Positions 54,966 to 64,000 of a stretch of DNA of 64,000 nucleotides are shown in pieces. The notes under the pieces were generated by a model. The model saw only the letters and a program-made list of their open reading frames with translations, did no database searches and was not told where the DNA came from. Source of the DNA: Pinus tabuliformis (taxonomy: Eukaryota > Streptophyta > Pinopsida > Pinales > Pinaceae). Both the position numbers and the translations under genes were made by a program. The DNA lies in NCBI GenBank assembly GCA_031772625.1, contig CM062819.1, forward strand, positions 827,173,503 to 827,237,502, written 5' to 3'. Numbering within the stretch: position 1 is the first letter of the stretch; each line of letters begins with the position of its first letter.

Positions 54966-57899
54966 TCTAAAATTAATAGATTTACTACCAGGTGCTAGGT
55001 TCAAGGAAACTTAACAAGGTATAAACATAGTGAGATTCTATGCACAGAGAAAATTGAATTGGGTCATGTGATTGCCAGTTTGTTGTTTGTGAGGGGATGG
55101 TCATTATGTGAAGTCATCGGCAGCTAGGGATTTGAGTGCACAACCAACCAGGCTGACTACACAACCATTAGCAATCTAGAGGCAACAGAAGTGGTCGTGG
55201 CTACCGTAGCTATGACAGTGTTGGTCGTGGTTACCACGTGACAGTTGCCAACATTGGGTCAGGGCAGGGGCTAGCATGATCCAATGGCTCAACAGATGGT
55301 GGAGGCAAAAATGGGCATAAAGTTTGTGCAACAGCAGGAACAGTCGAGCCGATCACGAACAGGCGTAGCCGCTAGAGCCACCAACCCAAGCAGCCGAGCA
55401 ATGGCAGCAACAACACGAGCACTAACACAGTTGTTTGCTCAAGGCCAAGGACGGGTGTAGAAGATAGATCAAGCCAGGAAAAATAAACAAACGACCAATT
55501 GAAGCTGACGCGGGGGGCAAATGCCAAAATCTTTAAGTGTCAGGTTGGCACATTGAATATAGAGTGAGCTTAGCACAAACTGGCTACAGGAGGGCGACAG
55601 CACAGCTGCCAATAGCGCTAAACCCATGTCGATGGAAGTGTGCGTCCAGCAGCTGCCACTAAGTCGTTGAAGCAACTGACAATGGCCGGCAATCGACGTA
55701 TCAAGAAATGTGACATGCAGGTGGCCAAGGGTTGCGCTAGAGTAATCAGCTCGTTCTGTATTGAGCAACCAAGCCACCTGAAGTCGCTCGGGAGAAAAGA
55801 GACCAAGGGCACAGTCAGGCGTGACACGAGGAGTTTGCAAGGCGGCGAAGGCCAACCGCCGAGCACAATCGGACCAAGAACAAGGTCGCATAGGAGAGAT
55901 AGGTAGTGGTTGGGGGTTGTGAGAAACATTGTTAACATCTGAGCTTTAGAGTGAACCAGCTGCCAATAAAACTCAACCGGCACCCGAACAATAGACCACG
56001 GGACTAGCCGAACAAAGAACACAACGCTAAACCGAGCACGAGACCATGACCAGTCGTTGCAAGAAGTCACATGCCAATAGCCAACAAAGGAAGCCAAGAC
56101 CACTGTGACAGGAGAAGCAAGATGTGAAGCAGCCAACAAAAGAAAAAAAATTGTCGTCATACTAAAATTAAATTTTTTAAGTGTCCGAGCAGGGAGCAAG
56201 AGGCTCCGAGTAGCACACGAGCCTCTTGGGGAGCAAGCAGAGGCATTAGGCAATCTCGAGAAGGGTGCAGAAAGGTTCAGGTAATGGCTAGAAGTTTTGG
56301 GTAATGGGCAGCAAGATCAAGCAATATGCAAAAGAACTATACAGCAAGCTCGAGCAACATGCAGCAAAGGGTTTAGAGATGGATTGCACTTGATGTTATT
56401 TTGGTTATGTGCACCCTTACATGCTATATAAACGAGAACTTATAATTTGTGGACATGTGGTTGATGAATATTATAACTACTAGATAAATGATGCTATATG
56501 CTTTAATCCATGTTTTTATGTTTTTTGTCACAAATTCATCATTCTACATGCTTTTGTTGACATATATGCATCAAAATATATATTATATAAAATTCACTCC
56601 CAAAATCGCTCCCAACCTAGGATCTTTTGAAATTGTCACTCCTCACTCTTAATTCCACTCCCACTTCCCGCTTCTACTCCCACTTATTGCTTCTTCTCTT
56701 GCTCCCAAGCAGCCTTGATCCAGAACATACATGCATCACATTACTAATATCTCTATGATCTATGTCTAATGTGCGTGTTAATATTTTTTAGTTGTTGCTC
56801 ATTTAGTGATCCTCCCAATGATGGGGCAATAGAGAAGACAACAAATATGGAATGTTCACCCCTTCCTTACATTAGTGATGAACAGGTTGAATGAAAGTGA
56901 AGGAGACAATGATACCACCTATTGCTTGGTAGAGGGCACATGCATGCCACAAGAGAGAGTGAAATATACTATTGTTTGGGAGAGGGTGCATGCATGCTAA
57001 GGGCACACATCTCACACCTTCAGTTAATTCCAGTTTAGATGTTGTTTCAAATTTAGAAATTTCAGTTTTGGATAGATTTTTTCTATTATTAGACCTTTTA
57101 TTTTGTTATTTTCAGCATGCGTGATCTATTTTTACTAAGAGGGGGGAAATCCTTAGTCAATTAGAACATATGCATGATAAATTCCCATCTTGGGTAGAGG
57201 ACACAAATCTCAAGAAAGGGATGCATGCTTGCATGCTCCAGTTCATCTTTTGATGGAGATACACTTACTTGGCACTCTTACCATGCAACTATGGTGCACT
57301 AGGTGATCAAATTATGGCTATGATTTAATAAAGTCCAACAAGATAGGATTTTGCATGTGTCCATATTCATTTTACTTTAAATCCTCTTCCTATTCCATAA
57401 GCAAGATGAAAGGTGTGTCTATGTTGGTTATCGAGGTTTTGTTTTGAAATGTTGTAGTGTATCTTTTTCAATTTTCAATAGAAGATTGATGTGATTGAGA
57501 GTTCAAATCTATGTATTTTCCATTAAAATTTTCCACAATATGTATTTGTAAATCAACCAACTTATACCTGCCTCTCTTTTATTGAAACTTTCAAATTTTC
57601 GGCTACCTAGTATTTAGGTTATTCTTTCTAAGGGCAAAATTTGCTTACCATTGTTAATGAAAATAAATGGATATAAATATAAAATAAAAAAGGTTAATGA
57701 AAAAATGGATACCTACAATATCTACTGAAAGTAGGGGCTTTTTAAATTGGGAAGGTATATTGGGTTCGTATTGCCAGGGGGTTAAATAAAGTGATTTTTA
57801 GAGGTATTTCCAATATGCATTCAAATTAAGGGTATTGTTTAGTATGCCACGAATGCACGTGCTATGTTAGAGGTTCCTTGAGTGAAGCCCCCGTGAGTC
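54966..57899. other. Probable decayed internal region of E2; no gene recognised
   Basis: Near 55190-55260 the plus strand reads Arg/Gly-rich text (GRGYRSYDSVGRGYHVT) that could be a Gag tail. GC-rich ORFs on the minus strand at 55469-56253 overlap in several frames and have no family features. 56400-57890 is AT-rich without coding sequence. Confidence 0.35.
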
Positions 57900-58863
57900 T
57901 AGCCTTAAAAAGAAGTTTGAAATGACAAAATTAGGACACTTGCATTATTTTCTTGGTCTTCAAGTCTTGCAATCCAAAGAAGGTATTTCCCTTTCTCAGT
58001 CCAAGTATGCATGTGATCTTCTACGCCACTTTCACATAGAAGACTGTAAGCCAGCCCCTTCTCCCTTTCAATCTGGAATCAAACTTCCAGTTACTTGTAC
58101 TTCCCCTAAAGTTGATGCTACCATATACCGTCAGCTTGTTGGAAAAAATTTGTATCTGACCCATACTCATCTTGACCTTTCCTTTGTTGTTGGCCTTGTT
58201 GCTTGGTTTATGCACAAACCACATGAAAGTCATTAGAAAGCAGCTAAAAGAATACTTCATTATGTTCGAGGTACAGTTCAATTTGGGACCATTACAGTGC
58301 AGAAGCATCTCCTCTATTGGTTGGTTTCACTGATTCTGATTGGGCTGGTGACCCTGATGATCGGAAGTCTACTGCAGGTTATGTCTTCACTCTTGGTTCT
58401 GGACCTATTACATGGGCTTGCAAAAAACAAAGTGTCATTTATCTTTCTTTAGCAGAAGCAGAGTATCGTGGCGTCGTTGAAGCTAGTAAGGAAGCCCTAT
58501 GGCTTCGTCAGACCCTGCCAGAGTTTGCTTTTCAGCAGCAACATCAGACTACACTTGGGTGCGATAATCAAAGTGCCATTCAACTATGCAAAGATCCAGT
58601 CCAACATCAGCGCAACAAACACATTGAACTATACATGCACTTCATCAGAAAGCTCATTCATGACCATGTTATTGAAGTGCAATATTGTTCAACCGATGAT
58701 CAAGTTGCAAACATCTTTACAAAGACTCTCACAGAGGCAAAGTTTACTAAACTTCGATTTATGGTTGGAGTTTAGGAAGTTGTCATTACAGGGGGCTAAG
58801 CTCTAATGCCTCCTTCATTCTCCTATTGTGACATCTTTGTACATCCTTCAGTGCTATCCCAAG
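57900..58863 (+). pseudogene. Copia D-family fragment: RT end and RNase H
   Basis: 57905-58236 encodes 'LKKKFEMTKLGHLHYFLGLQ' and 'ATIYRQLVGKNLYLTHTHLD', ending the RT. After a stop and frameshift near 58236-58317, an intact RNase H reads 'VGFTDSDWAGDPDDRKSTAG', 'LAEAEYRGVVEASKEALWL', 'LGCDNQSAIQLCKDPVQHQ' and 'STDDQVANIFTKTL' to TAG at 58775. Catalytic D, E and D residues are present, better kept than in copia D. The 5' part of the element is missing upstream of 57900. Confidence 0.88.
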
Positions 58864-58865
58864 TT

Positions 58866-58880
58866 GTTCTTAAGGGGGGA
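58866..58880 (+). other. Polypurine tract of the D-family fragment
   Basis: GTTCTTAAGGGGGGA abuts the LTR at 58881, the same 15-mer as in copia D. Confidence 0.85.
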
Positions 58881-59331
58881 TGTTAGGATATTCCGACACA
58901 TAGGAAATAATTAAGTATAACTTGGTCTAGTGTATAGTTAGGTAAAGTGTGTTTCTTTAGTATGTACTTATTGTAACTTACAATCTGACGGTCACAATGT
59001 GTTCTAGACATGAAGTGATCTGACAATTCATTCTCTCCTCGGTATTACTGATACTTGATCCATGGCTTAACACCTGATTGCTCCATGATCTCTATTTAAA
59101 GAGCATGGAGGGTCATTTGTCTGGGACCATTTATGAGAGAAGCTTATGTAAATTTCCTTTCTTTTTATTAATAATATTGCCTAAAGTGGTCGTGTAGGCT
59201 CAAGTCGTGGATTGTTTCCCTCTTTGAGGATTTTAACCACGTCAAGAATATTGGTGTAATGATCTGTGATCTATTTGTGACGGGTGTCCTTTGGTGTTCA
59301 ATCTAAGGACCTTACCCTGTAAATTCCTGCA
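58881..59331 (+). repeat. D-family 3' LTR, plus strand
   Basis: 451 bp, TGTTAGGATATTCCGACAC to TTCCTGCA; the final CTACA is mutated to CTGCA. It contains CTATTTAAAG near 59094. Confidence 0.9.
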
Positions 59332-59334
59332 CCT

Positions 59335-59590
59335 TCTAGTTTCCCGATACATTCTGTAAAACTTGAATGCTCTTCCCTTGAGGCCTCTTGCTTTACTTCT
59401 TCCAAGGAATCTACGGAGACTTCCTTAGACCTCCAATATGCCACTTTCTCATCGAAGGTGACATCTTGGCTGACCTCAATCTGTCATTGCTCTAGAATGT
59501 ATATTTTGTAGGCCTTTGAAGATTCACTATATCCAACAAATATGCCTTTCTTTCCTGAAGGCACTTGCTTGTTCCTCTTATCCTAAGGAA
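59335..59590 (-). pseudogene. Copia integrase C-terminal fragment
   Basis: Minus-strand translation gives 'GKKGIFVGYSESSKAYKIYI', a stop, then 'VSQDVTFDEKVAYWRSKEV', the familiar G-Y-S-x-x-x-K-A-Y region of copia integrase. It is an isolated piece between a D-family LTR and a K-family LTR. Confidence 0.75.
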
Positions 59591-59626
59591 CATGAATATA
59601 TATATATATATATAGGACAACCAAAA

Positions 59627-60471
59627 TGTTGAAGGATGTAACTAGTTTCGATTTTCATAATTGTACCTCTATGTATCTTATGAAGAAAGGAAAAAAGAAG
59701 AAAAAGAAAAATTATTTTGCAAAGCATGGGTTTCATGCTAAAAAGGATTTGTATTATTATTATTTATTATATAAGCATGTTCTTCGTGCTTCTAGATTTT
59801 GTTGAGTCAAAGAGTCAAAGTCCTATTTGGACCTCTTGAAAAGTAAAAGGAAAAATAACTTTTAATATGTAATTTTGGGTAAAAACCCCTCTAGATGCCA
59901 AGTCGGCCTACATGACAAGTTGGCCCTACCCCAATGGACATGATTGTTCACACCCCTCTAGAAAGTATAAATAGAAGATGATATAAGCTCATTTGGACAC
60001 ACTTAGATGTGTGTTTGCTCTAAAATTTCACAGAAAAAGAGAGATGAAGTGGAGGGATAAAGTTTGAAATGGAAGAAGAGTATCTTCTTGAGATGGAATA
60101 TGTGAAAATTCTGCCTTGCTACTTCTCTTGTTGCTGATATTTTGATGATGAATTTGTTGAGAAAAATGGAAGGTTTGACTTGACATCTAGAGGTTGAAGT
60201 TCTTTTGTGGTCATGGGTCCTAGATGTCTCACTTTGATATGATTTATAAGAAGAGATTTTGACTGGGTTTTCCCCTAGGAGAGCGGTTTTGCCCAAGTTG
60301 TGAGCCTATATTCTGCGTTATTTTGTTTTTGTGATCTTCATGTTTATGCTATAGTAATTGTTTGATGAAACAAAGCAAAATAAATATTAATAAGAAGCTA
60401 ACTAATTCACAAGCAGTTACTATGAAAGAGAAATCTAATGTAAAATTGATAAGCCCCTTGATTTCTCAACA
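59627..60471 (+). repeat. K-family LTR, first copy
   Basis: 845 bp with TGTTG at the start and CAACA at the end. TATA box TATAAATAGA at 59966-59975. It is followed directly by a perfect primer site. Confidence 0.82.
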
Positions 60472-60483
60472 TGGTATCAGAGC
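60472..60483 (+). other. Primer-binding site, first K copy
   Basis: TGGTATCAGAGC, a perfect initiator-methionine tRNA site. Confidence 0.9.
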
Positions 60484-61276
60484 TTTGGTTTAAAGGAGGA
60501 GGCTGAAGGTCACTCTCTGTTGGCAACCTTGAAGAACTCTGAAAATTAACGAGTCGAATCATTCTTATCAAGTTCATCGAAAGCTCTTTGTGGATATCTC
60601 AACTCTAGTTCACGCACCTTTAATTTCACCAATTAACAACGACACTCTGTCATTTTGATCATATCTATGATGAAGAAATCGCATAATTCAAGACATATGT
60701 GGCTCAATCCTTAAAAGTTTTGAGGTCATATATTCTTCTGGTTATGGTCTTGCTTTAAATAATATATGGCTCACACTTCACAATTAAAAATTAGTTATAT
60801 GTCCCTGAGGTTCGACACTCGCATCCATAGCAGACTCTTTGAGACTTTTATATGTTCTTGGGTTCCTTATTTTGTGGTTTGAGTCAAAAAAAGGCTCGCA
60901 ATTATGATCTATTGTCTCTCAACTATGATGGTTTGTTGTTCTTTTTATGGATCGCTTCTATGCAGGCATACGTTGTACCATGATTTCGCTCTATCTATAG
61001 AACAACCTCATTATCTATACTCTGTTAAAAATAAATTCTCGCTCTATTCGATGAATTACTATGCCATGAAATTGCATGGCTCGCTCTCTGTATTCGCATC
61101 ACAGTGGTCCTTATGTCTTTGTGAATAGTTTTCTTTATGGACCGCTTTCAAGCCAATCGCACACAGTGGTGCATATGTCTCAGTGAAGATACAGCGCGCA
61201 TCAATTCTTTACGATGGTTTCTCCGTGCATTATTAGCATCATAATCTAAGACTCACATGTTGTTCTGCAATGGATA
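60484..61276 (+). other. Truncated internal region of first K copy
   Basis: About 800 bp without a recognisable Gag or pol domain, ending abruptly at the next LTR with no polypurine tract. This suggests deletion of almost the whole coding region. Confidence 0.5.
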
Positions 61277-62373
61277 TGTTGAAAAGTGTAACTAGGTTCG
61301 GTCTTCATATGTACTCTTGATTCTTGTATATTGTACAATGAAAAAGAAAAGTGTTATTATTATTTTGTAGCATGGGTTTCATGCACAAGGTCATTTTATT
61401 TTAGGTCAAGGAACCCATTGAGTGCTTCTAGGTTTTTGTTATTGAGTCAAGAAGTCGAAGAGTCATTGTCAAATATGTGAGACCCCTTTGGAAATTTTGT
61501 ATCATGTTAAAAGAATTATTTTTGGGTCAAAATGTCAAAAATACCCCTCCAAGACCAAGTTGGCCTCATTAAGGCATGTCGTCTTCCTTGGAAGTCTATA
61601 TATAAGAGGGCATTCGATCTTCTATGGACTCACTCACTCATTCACTCATCTACTAAGCGAAGAAGATGAAGAAGAAGGCAAGCGAAGGAAGTAAGAAGAA
61701 GGAAGTCGAAAGTTTTGGGTTGTTTCTCTCTCTATCTCTCTCACATGTGCGAAGGTAAGACTAGGGTTTTGCAGCTACAAGGTCAAAGTTTACAAGTTGC
61801 AGAAAGAAGGTCGAAATTGGAGGAAGAAAGGTCTATTAGGTCACCTACTAGCCCTAAAAGAAGAATCAATCCAAGTGAAGGAGCAAGGAAGCCTTGGAAA
61901 CCCTAATTTCTCTCACACATGTGGAAGCAGCAACTATTGCAGGGGCTGAAAATTTCAGACCTGCAGTAGAGGCCGAAGTTTTGTAGTTGGGGGTTGAAAC
62001 TGTGCAATTGGAAGAAATTTGACTTTGTTTGACTTGGATAGAAGGAGCACATCATCAAGACAGTTTGGCTTGGTCTTGGAAGGGTATTGGTCTTGGTCTA
62101 GAGGTCTTGGAATTCGCCATTTGAAGAATCCATAAGAGAAAAGATTTGTGGGTTTTCCTCTCAAGAGTAGAGGTTTTGGCCCTGGCTCGCAGCCTACATC
62201 TTGTGTCCTTGTGTACTATTGATCTTCATGTGTTTTGGTAGTTGTTTAATGATAAGAACAACATAATAATAAAAGAAAGTGTTAATAATCAAGAAAAAGT
62301 AAAAACACATCACAAGCAGTTATCAAGTCTAAGAGAAATCACCCTAATTGTAGCCCTATTGACTTCTTTAACA
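61277..62373 (+). repeat. K-family LTR, second copy
   Basis: TGTTGAAAAGTGTAACTAGG ... TTAACA, 1097 bp, related to 59627-60471 (shared 'agcatgggtttcatgc'). TATA box TATATATAAGAGG at 61597-61609. Confidence 0.78.
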
Positions 62374-62385
62374 TGGTGTCAAAGC
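62374..62385 (+). other. Primer-binding site, second K copy (degraded)
   Basis: TGGTGTCAAAGC against the expected TGGTATCAGAGC. Confidence 0.7.
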
Positions 62386-62419
62386 TAAGGTTGACAAAGG
62401 GCATGAGATCACTACATCC

Positions 62420-63281
62420 TTGAAGAAGTTATGGAAGTTCTCATTGAAGCAGTTTTCTATGATCACAAGACACATCAAGCAAGGCATCGAAGTATTTAAG
62501 GATCTCCTATCATCAATCAAGACCTCTACCAAGGACGAAAGATTAATCTCAGCACTTACAGGTACTTTTGAAGATGAAAATATTTGGGTAACTGAGAGTG
62601 GAGCATATAGATATCTGATAGGTGAACATAAACAATTGAAGACTCCATCAAGAGGAAAATCTTCTTATTCGATCGAACTTGGAGACAAAAAGAGTTATGC
62701 AGTAAGAGGAATTGGATCAACTTTGTTGGAGCTCGAAGATGGAGGAAACATCTCAACAACATTTTATTTGTTCCAGGTTTGAAGAAAAATTTACTTTCTA
62801 TTTCATGCTTAGAAGATAAAGGAGATAAAATTGCTTTTATAGATGGAAAAGTTATGGTGTGGGATAAGGGCTCTAGCATCAACAATGCAAAAGTTATTGG
62901 GATTCGTGAAGGAAGACTCTACAGATTACTTACCCCTCTCTCTCAAGCCTTGGTTCACATTGAAGTCAGTCCATGTGAGCTTTGGCATAGAAGGTTTGGA
63001 CACCTTCATTACAAAATCTTACCAACTCTAAATTCAATGGTGAATGGCATCCCTGAATTAAAGGAGGATCATGAACGAATTTTCAAGGGATATGGATTAG
63101 GGGAAAATGTAAAGAAACCTTTTGGAAGCAAAGCTTCAAGAGCTAAAGAAATCCTAGATCTCATTCACTTTGATGTTTGTGGTTGTATGTCTACAAAATC
63201 CCTTGGAGGACATTGATACCATGTAACCTTCATTGACGACCACTCAAGGAAGACTTGGATGTTGGAATTTCTAAGTCTAAC
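62420..63281 (+). pseudogene. Copia K protease to integrase start, gag missing
   Basis: 62420-62782 reads 'LISALTGTFEDENIWVTESG' then 'AYRYLIGEHKQLKT'. It corresponds to the protease site W-x-x-D-S-G-A-S-R-H, here with D changed to E. 62779-63216 continues with 'SPCELWHRRFGHLHYKILPT' (gag-pre-integrase) and 'FKGYGLGENVKKPFGSKASR', where both zinc cysteines are replaced (F and Y). An in-frame TGA (63217-63219) interrupts before 'YHVTFIDDHSRKTWMLEFL'. The body is cut at 63282 by a G-family LTR. Only a few dozen bases separate the primer site from this ORF, so gag is deleted. Confidence 0.82.
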
Positions 63282-64000
63282 TGTCAAAAACCCTTCATGT
63301 AAGTTTTTGATTTATTTCTGCCTACTTGTTCTGATTAATTAACAAGTTATTTACCATGTAAATACTGAAATAAATACAAGTACATACGCAACACATTGCA
63401 GATCATCAACTGAAGAAAACAAAACAAGCACACAAGTGACACCGTTGTTTTTGGACCAATGTCCCCGAAAAAACCCAATGCGGAATTAAGCAGTTTCAAA
63501 ATACAATTTGAGTGCCAAAACCGGCTCATCCAACAGAGAATAATCTCGGCAGTAGTACCTCTCAGTCGGACAGAGATGTTCCGGCTAAAACCCTAGATAA
63601 AGACTCCAACAGCTCCCAGCTCCAATCTGCCCCATGAAAACCCCAGCGTCAGCCTCTAGGGACTGCGTCAGCCTTTCTGGCCCATTGTCTGCCCAACATC
63701 ACCCTAGCTCACCCTGCGTCAGCCTCTGGAGGCACTGCGTCAGCCCTTAGTGATCCAGGTGGATGTTGGTGGCCACCCACCTATCCCATTTGGACCCCCA
63801 CAACTGTCTCTTTCAGTTTTTCTGTTTCCTTAATTATAGCACAGTTTACTATTTTTAGCAGTTTTCGGGTCCTAAACTTCTGGAGCCGTTTTGAGGCCCT
63901 AAACGACGTTTTTTTGGGAAATCCACCGCCAGCGATTTTTCTGCCTAAAAATCGTCTTTTCCGTCGTAGTCCTCGGAGAGATCTTTCCAACGGGCTATCA
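63282..64000 (-). repeat. G-family LTR running off the window, inserted in copia K
   Basis: Inner end TGTCAAAAACCC at 63282. It shares 'caatgtccccgaaaaaaccc' with the other copies and continues past 64000. It lies in the integrase of copia K, so it is younger than K. Confidence 0.8.

Noticed and set aside
55469..56253. Overlapping ORFs of 140 and 211 codons (minus) and 88 codons (plus)
   Set aside because: Several frames are open at once in a GC-richer patch, which points to composition rather than coding. No recognisable domain.
59335..59590. Integrase fragment as part of the D-family element
   Set aside because: It is on the opposite strand and lies outside the D-family LTR, so it belongs to a different element.

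Overview
This window looks like plant nuclear DNA from a very repeat-rich genome, and I infer a gymnosperm or similarly large genome. The evidence is stacked, mutually nested Ty1/copia LTR elements of several ages, plant-type LINE and hAT remnants, and a host gene whose introns reach about 8 and 16 kb because retroelements sit inside them. No rRNA, tRNA, CRISPR or bacterial feature was seen.

The one host gene recognised is on the minus strand and has to be assembled by eye from short exons. Eight exons at 51834-51736, 51324-51269, 51160-51058, 35380-35252, 35140-34965, 26648-26624, 26479-26364 and 26226-26124 join in frame with GT/AG sites. They encode the last 268 residues of a RecQ helicase of the plant RECQ5 (RECQ4-like) type. 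Upstream exons, including the helicase core, were not found and probably lie to the right of 51834 or outside the window.

Left part (1-22200): a plus-strand copia remnant (E1) with an LTR/leader and RT-RNase H; a minus-strand copia (A, 3457-13729) followed head-to-tail by a truncated second copy (B, to 14844); a 4.4-kb insertion (H, 4152-8588) in A's 3' LTR that carries an intact 438-residue ORF of unknown function and GC-rich repeat clusters; and a complete minus-strand copia (D, 15498-21649) with both LTRs and an ATTTA target duplication.

Middle (22200-51000): a LINE 3' end (about 24270-25379), then the RECQ gene. Intron 34964-26649 holds a copia (C) broken by a G-family LTR. Intron 51057-35381 holds a gag-only LTR element (G, 36597-40209), a G LTR interrupted by an opposite-strand G LTR and by a hAT element with 8-bp target duplication (41326-45464), and another solo G LTR.

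Right part (51840-64000): LTRs J and E2, the latter with a dense W-box array; a plus-strand fragment of the D family; an integrase fragment; two K-family LTRs and a 5' K-element fragment; and a further G LTR running off the end.

Most copia coding regions are broken by stops, frameshifts or lost catalytic residues. The notable intact coding units are the RECQ exons and the 438-residue ORF.
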